Under the pieces are notes generated by a model. That model searched no databases. It was not told the origin of the DNA and worked only from the letters and a program-made list of their open reading frames with translations. Below, in pieces: positions 34,532-44,980 of a stretch of 64,000 nt of DNA. The position numbers and the translations under genes are program-made. The DNA is from Deltaproteobacteria bacterium (GTDB lineage: Bacteria > DRYD01), in assembly GCA_028276365.1 (NCBI GenBank), contig JAPYWL010000003.1:18360-82359 (forward strand). Direction: 5' to 3'. Position 1 is the first letter of the stretch. The number at the start of each line of letters is the position of its first letter.

Positions 34532-35941
34532 TTAAAAGAAATTTTTAAAAAAATCTGATATTTTCTCAATTATACCTTTAACTTTATTAGATTTAACTAA
34601 GTTAATTTCATATTTATTACGTTTATAATCTTGATAGATTTTATCAACAAAAACTTCAACCATACCATATAAATTAGTTAACCTATAATCACCAAAATAT
34701 TGTTTATTAATTTTAAAAGGAGTAGTTCTAATTTCAAAGATATTATATATTATTTTATCGATTCCTTTAATTTCAGCTCCTCCTCCAACAAGTAATATAT
34801 TAGAAATTAAAGAATAACTAAAAGAATTAGCTAAAGCTGACTTAAGAAGTTTTGCTATTTCTTCAACCCTAGGAATAATAACAGTATCAATAAGTGAATG
34901 GATTTGAACTTTTTCTTTTTGAATTACATTAGAGTTAGAATAAAAAAATGGATTAATCTCCATATACTCATCATCTTTATAAATTTTAGAGATATTAATA
35001 TTTAATAAGATATTTTCAGCCTCTTCCAGTGTAACACCTAAAGCAAAAGAAATATCCTTTAAAATATTTTTTAACCCCCTTTTAATATAAACTTTAAGAT
35101 AAGGAGCAGCTTCCAAAATTACAATAAGCTCTGTTATGCTATATCCCAAATCAATAATAGCTAAAGGAGGTAAATCCCTCAGTTTCTTAGAACTAAAACT
35201 ACTATGACTTATAGCTTTATTATAAGCCAATACATTTGGAATAAAAAACAAAGCATTCTTTGAATTTAGATTAATATTATCAGTTACTTCAAATCCTAAT
35301 TTTTCAAAAGGTTTAGCAATATTTTTTTTATGGTCTCCTTTTATAGAAGAAATAAAAAGCTCTATCTCTATATTATTCTTAGCAGTTAATCCAATCGGAT
35401 TATAAGTTTTATCAACAGAATCAATAATAAATAATCTTGGTAGTATAGAGATAATATTTTCAAAATCTTCAGGTAAAGTAACTATATTATCAGCTTGAAT
35501 TTTTCCTATCTTAGCTTTCTTAGATAAATAATCATCAAGAAAAGTGTGTGTTATTTCCTGATTATTAACATCTATTTTAAGATTACTAACAACAGAATAT
35601 AAATTAGCTCCACCTACTGATAAAAAAATAACATCTATATTTCTACCTGTTTCCTTTTTTATATCATTAATTAAAGAATTAATAAAATCTTCGTAAAGGG
35701 AATAATCTATAACCCTTTGATAATTTATTCCTTCAGTATCAGCTAAACCTAATGCTAAGACTTCATAAAAATTATTTTTATCTTCATTTTTAAGTATTTC
35801 AGTAGTATTTTTTTCTATATTATTTTTTTCTATATTATTTTTTTCAAAAGGATTAAAACTTTTGAAACTACTATCAGATAGATATATAAGTGTATACTTT
35901 GTAAATCTACTTCCTATATCTAAAAATAGAACATTCGTCAT
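34532..35941 (-). CDS. ftsA: FtsA-like actin-family cell division protein
   Basis: A 469-residue actin-fold ATPase. FLDIGSRFTKYTLIYL is the first phosphate loop. The inserted SHS2/1C-type domain shows GINYQRVIDYSLYEDFINSLINDIKKETG...VIFLSVGGANLYSV, as in FtsA. IIDLGYSITELIVI and ILLVGGGAEIKGIDKII are the later nucleotide loops. The end, IIEKISDFFKNFF, is an amphipathic helix like the FtsA membrane anchor. FtsA links the FtsZ ring to the membrane. No ftsZ is nearby, and the sequence is diverged, so a PilM-like assembly role is the alternative. Residues 36-47 carry a small repeat of EKNNI. Confidence 0.75.
   Translation of the reverse strand: MTNVLFLDIGSRFTKYTLIYLSDSSFKSFNPFEKNNIEKNNIEKNTTEILKNEDKNNFYEVLALGLADTEGINYQRVIDYSLYEDFINSLINDIKKETGRNIDVIFLSVGGANLYSVVSNLKIDVNNQEITHTFLDDYLSKKAKIGKIQADNIVTLPEDFENIISILPRLFIIDSVDKTYNPIGLTAKNNIEIELFISSIKGDHKKNIAKPFEKLGFEVTDNINLNSKNALFFIPNVLAYNKAISHSSFSSKKLRDLPPLAIIDLGYSITELIVILEAAPYLKVYIKRGLKNILKDISFALGVTLEEAENILLNINISKIYKDDEYMEINPFFYSNSNVIQKEKVQIHSLIDTVIIPRVEEIAKLLKSALANSFSYSLISNILLVGGGAEIKGIDKIIYNIFEIRTTPFKINKQYFGDYRLTNLYGMVEVFVDKIYQDYKRNKYEINLVKSNKVKGIIEKISDFFKNFF
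35804..35850 (-). repeat. 15-nt coding tandem repeat in ftsA
   Basis: Three near-identical 15-nt units coding for EKNNI, EKNNI and EKNTT lie in a low-complexity loop of FtsA. The unit length is a multiple of three, so copy-number change would keep the frame. Confidence 0.75.
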
Positions 35942-36018
35942 TTTTTTTAATAATTAAATTTTAAGTCACTATACTAATATAAATTTATACTTTTAATAAA
36001 AAATCTCCTTTTTTTTTA

Positions 36019-38619
36019 TTATACAGAAATATATTGAATAGGTTCATCTACAGTAGCTAATTCTATTAATTTTAATCCCTTAGAAACTAAGCCATTATGA
36101 CTAGCAGAATCATCAGGAAACGATACAATAGCCTGTAAAATAGTACCATAATCCATTAAATTATTATACAATCTATTAGCAACAATGATAGCTTTAGATT
36201 TTTCAGTATGAGGTAACATCAAAATAAATATTTTATTAGATTTATCAAAAGCAGCTAAATCCACTCCAAACCTTATATTTTTTTTTATATCATTCCCTAA
36301 TTTAGAAACTATATTATTAACAATATCATTATCAACAGCTTGAGTTAATATAATAGCTTTTAAAAAAATTAAAGACATAGGTAAAGAATATCTTCTACAT
36401 CTTTTAATCTCTTTTTCTAAGTCAAACATAAAATCGTTATAAGTATATAAATTAGTAATAGGATCTATTCTAGGCTCTCTAGATGAATCAACATTTTTAG
36501 TTTCAGATTTAATTTCTGATTGATCAATAGTAGCGATAGTTACCCTATTTTTACCATTCTTTTTAGAAATATAAGCAGCCTCATCCGCTTTTTTAAATAA
36601 ATCATTTTTTGTTTTAGCATGTATAGGATAAGTAGCTACCCCCAAAGAAGCTGTAATTACATAATTCTCAGGTAAGCCAGAATATTTATGAGAATTTATA
36701 TTAACTCTAATTCTTTCAGCTATTTTATAAGCACTATCTACATCAGTAAAAGGTAAAACAATAACAAATTCCTCCCCTCCCCATCTAGCTGCTACATCTA
36801 TACCATCCCTTATATTATTTTTTATTATCTTAGCTGTTTCCCTTAAAACCTTATCGCCTACTAAATGCCCAAATGTATCATTAATTTTTTTAAAATTATC
36901 TAAATCACAGACTATTAATGATAAAGGTTGAGAGTAACGTTCAGAACGCTTTAATTCATTTACAATAGTATTTTCAAAATATTTCCTATTATACAATGTG
37001 GTTGTTTCATCTAATATACTTGATTCATGAAATATAAAAGAATCAATATGATTAATTATTCTAGGAATTATTACTCCTACTTTTTGATTAATTTCTATTA
37101 TCTTCAAAAAATTAATAGAATGAGCAAATTTTAATAAGATAATTCCTTTTAAATTTCTTTTATCAATTACAGGTATAATATAATTAACTCCATTTTTTAA
37201 AACTCTTTCTAATAAACTAGGGAACAATTCATTAAACATATTATACAATCTATTAGATAAACTTCTGATAGATATTAATTCAGTGGATATTAACTTTCTT
37301 TCTATTATTTCTTTAGAATCATAATTAACAAGAATTTGTATTTTCTTTAATTCATCTGGAACATTCCCATAATTAGAAATGGTGTATAAAGTATTAGAAG
37401 TAGAATTGTATAAAAGCAAAGATATAAACTCTGAATTAGGAATTACCTTTGATAAATTACCAACTAAAAGTGAGCATAAATATTCCAAATTATCTGCTTC
37501 TTCTGCAGCTTTATCTATTTGCCTTTGCATTAATATTAATTCCCTTTGAGAATTATACAAATAAATCAATACAGAAAGTAAAGAAACAAAAAATAATATC
37601 AATAATAAAAATATTATTTTTAATAGAAAATCCCTTAACTCTTTTTTCATCTTTTCCTTAACTTTATATTCTAAAATCTCTAAGTTTTGATTATATTTTA
37701 TTTTCTTAGCTAAATCTATATATTTTAAAGCATTCTTTAAATCATCTTGGATAAAGTAAATATTAGCTAAATAATAATATCCTTCAAATTTCGCATTATC
37801 ATCAGGATTATTTATTAATTTTTGCTCAATTATTTTTTTAGCATTTTCAAAATCTTTTAATTTAACAAGTAATTCAACCAATCTAACATAATTTAAATAT
37901 AAATTAGGTTGAAGTTTAATCATTTTTTCAAGTACTTCCTTCGCTTTTTCATATTGCTCAGCTTTATAATAAGCATTATATAACTGATAAAGATAATAAC
38001 CAGAATTGGGCAATAAATTAACTATCTCCTGATATTGTCTTATACCATCATTATATTTTCTTAAATCTACATAAATTTGAGCTAAAACTCTTCTAGCTAT
38101 AACAAACGTAGGCTCTATTTTAACAGATTGTTCTAAATATTCTATTGCTTTATTATTATCCCCTAATGTAAAATATAAATTGCCTAAAATATAATAACTT
38201 ATGTAATTTTCTTTATTTTTATTTATACTCATTTCCAAATACTTTTTAGCATTCTCCATATCTGAAATATTAAAATAACAATATCCTAATAACATATAAT
38301 AATCAGAAATCAATTTGTCATTTTTAGTAGATAAATAATATTCCTCAAATTCAATTAATTTTTCAATTGCTTGCTCATACTTTAACTTCAAAATTAATTC
38401 ATTATAAATTTTAGTTAAAGTTATATCCTTATTTAAAAAATTTAAACCAACAAATTTAGCTTCGTAAGTACCAATTAACGGATAATTACCTGATATTATA
38501 GTTTCAAACGTAAAACCAAAAACATTACTAAGATTAATAAAAAAAAACAAAATTATAAAAATATTCAACATTAAGATTCCTCTAAAAATCTTAAAAATAA
38601 AATATCTAAAAAATATCAT
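36019..38619 (-). CDS. TPR-transmembrane-GGDEF protein with a second, degenerate GGDEF domain
   Basis: An 866-residue membrane protein. An N-terminal hydrophobic stretch (residues 5-35) is followed by about six TPR units (70-320) outside the cell or in the periplasm, a membrane helix at about 333-355 (FLLKIIFLLLILFFVSLLSVL), a GAF-like region (370-520), then a GGDEF domain with intact RWGGEEFVIVLPF near 620-632. A second GGDEF-like domain follows from about 700, in which the signature is replaced by AAFDKSNKIFILMLP. The first domain should make cyclic di-GMP. The start overlaps the end of the upstream TPR gene by 14 nt, so the two are coupled. Confidence 0.85.
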   Translation of the reverse strand: MIFFRYFIFKIFRGILMLNIFIILFFFINLSNVFGFTFETIISGNYPLIGTYEAKFVGLNFLNKDITLTKIYNELILKLKYEQAIEKLIEFEEYYLSTKNDKLISDYYMLLGYCYFNISDMENAKKYLEMSINKNKENYISYYILGNLYFTLGDNNKAIEYLEQSVKIEPTFVIARRVLAQIYVDLRKYNDGIRQYQEIVNLLPNSGYYLYQLYNAYYKAEQYEKAKEVLEKMIKLQPNLYLNYVRLVELLVKLKDFENAKKIIEQKLINNPDDNAKFEGYYYLANIYFIQDDLKNALKYIDLAKKIKYNQNLEILEYKVKEKMKKELRDFLLKIIFLLLILFFVSLLSVLIYLYNSQRELILMQRQIDKAAEEADNLEYLCSLLVGNLSKVIPNSEFISLLLYNSTSNTLYTISNYGNVPDELKKIQILVNYDSKEIIERKLISTELISIRSLSNRLYNMFNELFPSLLERVLKNGVNYIIPVIDKRNLKGIILLKFAHSINFLKIIEINQKVGVIIPRIINHIDSFIFHESSILDETTTLYNRKYFENTIVNELKRSERYSQPLSLIVCDLDNFKKINDTFGHLVGDKVLRETAKIIKNNIRDGIDVAARWGGEEFVIVLPFTDVDSAYKIAERIRVNINSHKYSGLPENYVITASLGVATYPIHAKTKNDLFKKADEAAYISKKNGKNRVTIATIDQSEIKSETKNVDSSREPRIDPITNLYTYNDFMFDLEKEIKRCRRYSLPMSLIFLKAIILTQAVDNDIVNNIVSKLGNDIKKNIRFGVDLAAFDKSNKIFILMLPHTEKSKAIIVANRLYNNLMDYGTILQAIVSFPDDSASHNGLVSKGLKLIELATVDEPIQYISV

Positions 38620-39355
38620 ACTTTTTTAACATATCTCTTAATTTAATTAAATATTCATATTCCCTTATATTTATATTTTCCAAATCCTCTATGTTTTCAT
38701 CTATATTTTCCAATAAAGAATTATCTTCTTTAAATAACTCATAGAAAATTTCTAAAATATACTGTTTATTTTCATACTTGTTTAAATTATTTAATAAAAT
38801 TTTTAAAATCTCCTTGTAATCCATATTATCTATTTCTTTCAAAAAATACAATTCTAATATAAAAATATTTTCATTTTTATGAAATATTGTTTTTAGTATA
38901 TAAATTAAATTAAATAAAGAAAATCTATCAAAGTTATTGTAAAATGTTAGTAAAGCATATTCTAATAAAACAATATCATCTAAAATTTTGGAAACAATAG
39001 TAATAAATTTATTTTGTGCTAATTCCTTATTTAATCTTAAAGCTTCGTTAATATCAATTAAAACCAAAATAATATTAGCTGGCTTTTTAAAGCCTTTAGA
39101 ATAACTTAAATTAGCAAAATACCTTGCTCTCTCATAATTGCCTTTTCTAAACTCTATTATAGAATACAAAAATTCATATATACCTCTTAAACTCAGATTC
39201 CTATCTCTTAAAGCTAAATCACTATAGTTACTACATATTTTTTCCAATACTATATCAAATGTTTTATCATCCTTTAATAACATCTCCAATAAAAAATCTA
39301 TATCATTTTGATTAATAGCTTTTTCTATAGCTTTAGTTACTAATTGAATATCCAT
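38606..39355 (-). CDS. TPR-like hypothetical protein
   Basis: A 249-residue, all-helical protein. GIYEFLYSIIEFRKGNYERARYFANLSYSKGFKKPANI has the spacing of a TPR pair; the rest is acidic and Leu/Ile-rich without clear motifs. There is no signal peptide, so it is probably cytoplasmic. It overlaps the TPR-GGDEF gene by 14 nt, which suggests it works with that signalling protein, perhaps as an adaptor. I do not recognise a named family. Confidence 0.65.
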   Translation of the reverse strand: MDIQLVTKAIEKAINQNDIDFLLEMLLKDDKTFDIVLEKICSNYSDLALRDRNLSLRGIYEFLYSIIEFRKGNYERARYFANLSYSKGFKKPANIILVLIDINEALRLNKELAQNKFITIVSKILDDIVLLEYALLTFYNNFDRFSLFNLIYILKTIFHKNENIFILELYFLKEIDNMDYKEILKILLNNLNKYENKQYILEIFYELFKEDNSLLENIDENIEDLENINIREYEYLIKLRDMLKKYDIF

Positions 39356-39513
39356 AATGAAAATCTCTAAAAAATAATTTTCTATATATTAGTTATATAA
39401 ATTTTTTTTAAAATCCTTCAAACTATTTAACCTTTTTATCCCAATTTAATACAATCTTACAGAATTATTCACATCCCTATTTACATACTTATTATGGATC
39501 ATACAACAAGTTT

Positions 39514-40620
39514 TTAGTAATCTAATTTTACCCCCCTTCTAGAAGCTAAAAGATAATCTATATACTTTTTTACACCTTTATAAATTGAGGTAAATTTAAA
39601 ATCAATATTATATCTTTTAAAAATTTCAATTAATTTTTTATTATTAGCTTTGGTAAAAATTTGATATTTATTTTTAAGCTCTTTTGGAAATTCAATTTCT
39701 TTTATATATACATTATCTTTATTTAATTTTTTTTGAATATAATTTTTAACAATATTAGCAGCCTCAAAAAAAGAAACAGATTTAGAAGTTCCACAATCAT
39801 AAATTCCACTTAATTCTTTCAAATTCTCGTTTTCAATTATAATTTTAAATAAAAAAATATTTACTTTAACTACATCATCTACAAAAATAAAATCCCTATA
39901 AAAATCCTTACTTCCCTCAAATATTTTTATAGTATTATCTTTTAGGATTTGATTAAAGAAATGAAAAATAACAGAAGCCATAAAACCCTTATGCTCTTCA
40001 TAGAACCCATATACATTAAAATACCTTAACCCTATAACTACATTTTCTAAATCTTGATTAATTACATAATTATCAAATAAAAACTTAGATAAAGCATAAT
40101 AATTAAGAGGATTATAAAAATAATTATAAAATTTTTTAGATTTTTTCATAGTATTACCATAAACAGAAGCAGAAGAAGCATAAATCATCGGAATTAAATA
40201 TTTTCTGGAAAAATTTAGTAACTCCTTACTATATTCGAAATTATTTTTAATTAAATAATTTAAATCTTTCTCTAAGGTATTAGTACAAGCTCCTTGATGA
40301 AAAATAAACCGTATTTTATCTAGATTATATTTAGTTAATAAATTTTCATTTTTAATCAATTCTAAAAAATTCTCTTTTTGAAAATAATTTATAAATTTTA
40401 ATTTAGCTAATCTTTTAATTTTTATTTTATTTAAATTGTCATATTCATCTTTATTAAAGATATTATCAACTATTATTAAATTAGAAAATCCTAAGGAATT
40501 TAAAGCTAAAGCTAAATTAAATCCAATAAATCCCAATCCCCCAGTTAATAGTATATACTTTTCCTTATTAAATTTATTAATCAACTCTTTATTAAAATTA
40601 AAAATATCAATATTTTTCAT
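39514..40620 (-). CDS. hldD: ADP-L-glycero-D-manno-heptose 6-epimerase
   Basis: A 368-residue short-chain dehydrogenase-type epimerase. LTGGLGFIGFNLALAL is the NAD loop; FIFHQGACTNTLEKD, SSASVYGN, YYALSKFLFD (Tyr-x-x-x-Lys pair), HKGFMASVIFHFFNQI and FYRDFIFVDDVVKVN are the specific HldD signature blocks. It makes the L,D-heptose of the LPS inner core, so it points to an outer membrane with heptose-containing LPS. It lies alone, after rny, with no other heptose genes in the window. The insertions are Lys/Asn-rich, like the rest of the proteome. Confidence 0.9.
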   Translation of the reverse strand: MKNIDIFNFNKELINKFNKEKYILLTGGLGFIGFNLALALNSLGFSNLIIVDNIFNKDEYDNLNKIKIKRLAKLKFINYFQKENFLELIKNENLLTKYNLDKIRFIFHQGACTNTLEKDLNYLIKNNFEYSKELLNFSRKYLIPMIYASSASVYGNTMKKSKKFYNYFYNPLNYYALSKFLFDNYVINQDLENVVIGLRYFNVYGFYEEHKGFMASVIFHFFNQILKDNTIKIFEGSKDFYRDFIFVDDVVKVNIFLFKIIIENENLKELSGIYDCGTSKSVSFFEAANIVKNYIQKKLNKDNVYIKEIEFPKELKNKYQIFTKANNKKLIEIFKRYNIDFKFTSIYKGVKKYIDYLLASRRGVKLDY

Positions 40621-40639
40621 AAAAATTTATTTAAAAAAT

Positions 40640-42460
40640 TTATTTAGCAGTTTGAACAGCTATTATTTTTCTTATAACAGTAACTCTAATTAGGCCTGGA
40701 TATTTTAAATTATTTTCAATAGCTTTAGAAATATCTTTAGCCAATTTATATACGTCGTTATCTAGTACCATATCAGGTTTAACAAAAACAATAACTTCTT
40801 TACCTCCTTGTAAAACATAAGCCTTTTCAACACCAGCAAAAGACATAGCCAATTCTTCTAATTTCTGTAATCTTTGGATATATAACTGATAAGTTTCCCT
40901 TCTAGCTCCAGGTCTAGAAGCAGATATAGCATCAGCTATCTGTACTATTAAATCCTCTAAAGTTTCTTGAGGTACTTCATTATGATGACTTGCAATAGCT
41001 CGAACCACTTCATCTTTTTCCCCGTATATTTTAGCAATTTTAGCACCCGCAATAGCATGAGGTTCTCCATTAGTTTCCTCTAAAACTTTACCTATATCAT
41101 GTAATAAAGCTGCTCTTCTACATATTTCTACATCTGCTCCCAATTCTGTTGCTAATAATGTAGCTATCTGAGAAACTTGAATACTATGCTTTAGTAAATT
41201 TTGGCCATAACTTGCTCTATACTTCATCTTACCCAATAAATTAATCAAATCTGGATGTAAATCATAAACTTTAGATTGAATAGCAGCATTCTCGCCTTCC
41301 TCTTGGATTTTTAAATTTATTTCTTTTTCTATTTGATCATAAACTTCTTGAATAGCAATAGGATTTATTTTACCAATACTTATAAGCTTTTCTAAAGTTA
41401 ATCTAGCTTTCTCCCTCCTTATAGGATCAAAAGAAGAAACTAAAACCACATCAGAATTATCATCTATAATTAAGTCAACACCCGTTATTTCTTCAAAAGC
41501 TTTTATATTTCTTCCTTCTTTTCCTATTATTCTACCTTTTAATTCCTCAGATGGCAAAACAATAGGGGAAGTAGTATTTTCAGAAACAGTATCAGCTGTA
41601 ATTCTACTTAAAGTATTTAAAAGAATTCTTTTAGCTTTAAATTCAGCATTTCTTAGATATTCTTGCTCTATTTTTTGAGATACTATTAACAATTCAGTTT
41701 TTAAATTTTCTTCAGTTTTTTTTATTACTATTTCTTTAGCCGCTTCAGGAGTTAAATTAGATATTTTTAATAATTCTTCTTCTATTTTATTTTTCAATTG
41801 ATTAACATACTCCATTTTTTGCTCTATCTCTTTTTCTTTAATTAGAATTTCTTCTTGCTTTTGTTGTAATTCTTCTTTTTTAATATCTATTTCTTTAAAT
41901 TTAAGGGATAATTGTTTTTCTTTTTCCCAAAGCTCAATTTTCATATTTTCAATTTTATCCCATTCTTTATTTATTAACTCAAATTTTTCTATAGCTTTTT
42001 TATTTATTTCTTCAGCTTCTTTTTTAGCTTTCTCTATTAATTTCTCATTATCCCAAATTATTTTTTCCTTTTCATCTTTAAGTTTTTGAATTTCCTTATT
42101 TAGATTACTAATTTCATTATCTAGTTTTTGAAGCTCTTTTATTTTTAAATTTATATCATTTTCTAAAGAATTTAACTTTCTTTCTAACAATTCTTTCTTA
42201 TTATTTAGTTCTTCAATATTAGTTTTTAAAGCTTTTTCCTGACTAATTAAATCATTGAGTTTTTGTTCTAAATTCTTAAATTCCTGTATTTCTTGGGAGT
42301 TAATAAAGTTTTGAGATAATTTCAAATTATCCTCTTTTTTATATTCTTCTTGTTTTAATTCTCTTTTTTCTAACTTAGATAATTTATAAAAAATAAATCC
42401 TAAAAAAATTAAAAGAATTACTATAAAAAATATTAATAACACAATTAAAAAATTACTCAT
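40640..42460 (-). CDS. rny: Ribonuclease Y
   Basis: RNase Y, 606 residues, a membrane-anchored endoribonuclease that starts mRNA decay. An N-terminal membrane helix (4-25) leads into a long coiled coil (35-290), then the KH domain GRIIGKEGRNIKAFEEITGVDLIIDD (about 309-335) and an HD domain with LLHDIGKVLEE and SHHNEVP. The C-terminal region ends with PGLIRVTVIRKI, as in Bacillus. Presence of RNase Y, found in many phyla but not in most proteobacteria, helps to narrow the lineage. It starts with AAGGGGGC before the ATG. Confidence 0.96.
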   Translation of the reverse strand: MSNFLIVLLIFFIVILLIFLGFIFYKLSKLEKRELKQEEYKKEDNLKLSQNFINSQEIQEFKNLEQKLNDLISQEKALKTNIEELNNKKELLERKLNSLENDINLKIKELQKLDNEISNLNKEIQKLKDEKEKIIWDNEKLIEKAKKEAEEINKKAIEKFELINKEWDKIENMKIELWEKEKQLSLKFKEIDIKKEELQQKQEEILIKEKEIEQKMEYVNQLKNKIEEELLKISNLTPEAAKEIVIKKTEENLKTELLIVSQKIEQEYLRNAEFKAKRILLNTLSRITADTVSENTTSPIVLPSEELKGRIIGKEGRNIKAFEEITGVDLIIDDNSDVVLVSSFDPIRREKARLTLEKLISIGKINPIAIQEVYDQIEKEINLKIQEEGENAAIQSKVYDLHPDLINLLGKMKYRASYGQNLLKHSIQVSQIATLLATELGADVEICRRAALLHDIGKVLEETNGEPHAIAGAKIAKIYGEKDEVVRAIASHHNEVPQETLEDLIVQIADAISASRPGARRETYQLYIQRLQKLEELAMSFAGVEKAYVLQGGKEVIVFVKPDMVLDNDVYKLAKDISKAIENNLKYPGLIRVTVIRKIIAVQTAK

Positions 42461-42533
42461 AAATTTTAGCCCCCTTTTATAATTAAATAAAAACTTTTAA
42501 ATTTTAAATTTAGTTTTTTATTTTTAATTTTTT

Positions 42534-43607
42534 TTATTTTTCTTTTTTGTTGAAAGAATCTATAATTTTTTGGATAATAGCTAAATCCTTAAAGTGCTTG
42601 GAGAATTCTTTAGGAGGATAGCCTGCATAAATTTTGTTAGGTTCCAAATTTTTAGTAGCAATAGTATTTCCCGCTAAAATAGTATTAGGTCCTACTTTAA
42701 CTCCGTCTTTAATACCACTCATAGCAGCTAATATACAGTTATCATATATTCTAGCACTACCTGCTATACCTACTTTGCTAACTATCCTACAATTTTTACC
42801 TACCTTAACATTATGCCCTATCTGAACTTGATTATCTATTTTAGTATTTTGGTCTATAAAAGTATAGCCTATAGTAGCTCTATCTATACTAACATTAGCA
42901 CCTATTTCTACATTATCTTTTATCACTACACCTCCTATCTGATATATTTTCTCTAAATTATCAGTATATCCAAACCCATCAGATCCTATTGTGGTATTTG
43001 AATGTATAATAACATTATCAGCTATATAAACATTATCATATATACTTACATTTGAATAAATCCTAACATTATTACCTATATACACATTATTTCCTATATA
43101 AACAAAAGGATATATCCTGGTATTATCCCCAATAACTACATTATTCCCAATAAAATAGCCATTATTTAATAAAATATTTGTTGATTCCTTCTGTTTAAAA
43201 TCTTTTTGTATATCCTCATAGAAAACCTCTAATAGTTTAAAAAATAAATTTTCAAGATTAAAATCAGATAAAGTTATTATTTGCTTATTACTTATTTTTT
43301 GTTTAAATAGGTTAATCTTGGAAATCTTGTTAGTAAACCAATCGTAAATTTCATTACTCACAATAAATAAACTAGGAATAATATCATTTAATTCTAATAA
43401 TTCATTATCTTCCAAAAAAACTCTCTTTTTAAAAATAATTGATAAAATCAAATTTTTAGAATTAAACAATTCATTTTTATTAAAAAAATAATTAGAATTT
43501 ATCCCCTCAGGGGGAATTATAGTAAATTTTTCAAAGGAATTAAATAAATCAATAAATTCCTTAATATATTCTTTTAATATTTTTATATCTAAAAAATATA
43601 ACTTCAT
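42534..43607 (-). CDS. lpxD: UDP-3-O-acylglucosamine N-acyltransferase
   Basis: LpxD-like, 357 residues. The C-terminal two thirds (about 145-320) is a left-handed beta-helix built from hexapeptide repeats (such as [22 protein letters not shown]), and the catalytic His is in [50 protein letters not shown] is the LpxD signature. The N-terminal uridine-binding domain is diverged. It adds the amide-linked fatty acid of lipid A. Its place beside OmpH-like genes is the same as in proteobacterial skp-lpxD clusters, which supports a lipid A outer membrane. Confidence 0.93.
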   Translation of the reverse strand: MKLYFLDIKILKEYIKEFIDLFNSFEKFTIIPPEGINSNYFFNKNELFNSKNLILSIIFKKRVFLEDNELLELNDIIPSLFIVSNEIYDWFTNKISKINLFKQKISNKQIITLSDFNLENLFFKLLEVFYEDIQKDFKQKESTNILLNNGYFIGNNVVIGDNTRIYPFVYIGNNVYIGNNVRIYSNVSIYDNVYIADNVIIHSNTTIGSDGFGYTDNLEKIYQIGGVVIKDNVEIGANVSIDRATIGYTFIDQNTKIDNQVQIGHNVKVGKNCRIVSKVGIAGSARIYDNCILAAMSGIKDGVKVGPNTILAGNTIATKNLEPNKIYAGYPPKEFSKHFKDLAIIQKIIDSFNKKEK

Positions 43608-43657
43608 AAAACATTTTACTATATTATATTTTTTTAATTTCTTTAATTAAAAATTTA

Positions 43658-44980
43658 CTACTTATGCTTTTTAATTCTTTGAATAAGTGCATCAGTTAAA
43701 TTTACAACATTATTCTTATTATAACTAATATAATTAATAAATACATAATCCACATCATATAATTTAGCTATTTCGTCAATATAAGGTTCTATATTTTTTA
43801 AGATCTGATAATTTAAATTATTTAATTTCTCATTTAAATTAGATATTTTATTATTTAAATTTATTAATTTTTGAGTATATAACAAGTTATATTTTTGAGC
43901 TAACTTTTGTTGATATTGTCTAATTTTTTCGTTAGCTTTTTGAAACTCCTGGTTATAATTTGTATATAATTCTTTTAATGCTTCATTATTTTGAGATTTT
44001 ATAATTTCCCTTAAATTTTTATTATATTCCTGTTCTAATTTACTAACATAATTATTATATTCATCTATTATTTGTTGCTTTTTAATATTGTAATCTTTAT
44101 GATACTGATTAAGTATTTTTTTCACTTCTTGTTTATATTGCTGCTCATATTTATTAGCTATTTCTTTTTGTGTTTGATATAATTCTTTTTCTATCTCTTG
44201 AGACTTAGATTTATATAATTCCTCTTGCCTTGATTTTATTAATTCTAATTTATTTAATAGCTCTTCTCTCTTAGGATCGTATATTGAAGTATTAGTTAGT
44301 TTTAAATTTATATTAGTTATCTCATTTTTATAAATCTCATTTAGTGATACTTTATAATTATCTAATTCAGTTTTATACTTTTTATATAAATTATCTATTT
44401 CAGATTTTATTTTTTGATGATAATTTTGTTGAATATTATAAATGTTTTGATTCAATTGAGAATATAATTCTTTTTCATAATTATAAATAATATATTGAGT
44501 TTGTTTTCTTTTTTGTATTATATTTTTTTCAATTTTATTTTTTAATTCTATAATTTTATTTTTCAATTGTTGATCTATTTCCTTACTTTTTAGTAAATTT
44601 TCAGATAACTGTTTTTCTAACTTTTTTTGATTAGATAATATATTATTAGAATATATTTCCATTTCTTTTATAAATTGTAATTCCAAACTTTTATCCAAAT
44701 TATATATTTCATTATAGGAATTTTTAATTTCCTGTTTTGTTTGAATTAATGCTAAATATATATCCTCAAAAGAATAAATTACTTTTGAAATATCAATAAC
44801 CCCATATTTATAATCAATACTTAATTTTTGATTATTTTTATAAGCAAATATATATTTAGATAAAGATAAAACAAATAAAGTAAATAGAATTAAAAAAATA
44901 AAAATAATTAAATAATCACTTAAATTCTTTTTTGGAGTTTTTAGTATGATACTTTTTAGAAATATATTTTTGAATTTCAT
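43658..44980 (-). CDS. Long coiled-coil OmpH/Skp-like membrane-anchored protein
   Basis: A 440-residue protein. A membrane helix lies at about 23-48 (YLIIFIFLILFTLFVLSLSKYIF). The remainder is an extended, Gln/Lys/Asn-rich coiled coil up to about 410, closing with YDVDYVFINYISYNKNNVVNLTDALIQRI, the end typical of the OmpH/Skp chaperone family (a final strand pair and D-[IL]-[TI] helix). It is much longer than Skp (about 160 residues). It probably works in the periplasm on outer membrane proteins. The ATG overlaps the previous gene by 65 nt and has AGGAGG 14 nt upstream. Confidence 0.75.
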   Translation of the reverse strand: MKFKNIFLKSIILKTPKKNLSDYLIIFIFLILFTLFVLSLSKYIFAYKNNQKLSIDYKYGVIDISKVIYSFEDIYLALIQTKQEIKNSYNEIYNLDKSLELQFIKEMEIYSNNILSNQKKLEKQLSENLLKSKEIDQQLKNKIIELKNKIEKNIIQKRKQTQYIIYNYEKELYSQLNQNIYNIQQNYHQKIKSEIDNLYKKYKTELDNYKVSLNEIYKNEITNINLKLTNTSIYDPKREELLNKLELIKSRQEELYKSKSQEIEKELYQTQKEIANKYEQQYKQEVKKILNQYHKDYNIKKQQIIDEYNNYVSKLEQEYNKNLREIIKSQNNEALKELYTNYNQEFQKANEKIRQYQQKLAQKYNLLYTQKLINLNNKISNLNEKLNNLNYQILKNIEPYIDEIAKLYDVDYVFINYISYNKNNVVNLTDALIQRIKKHK

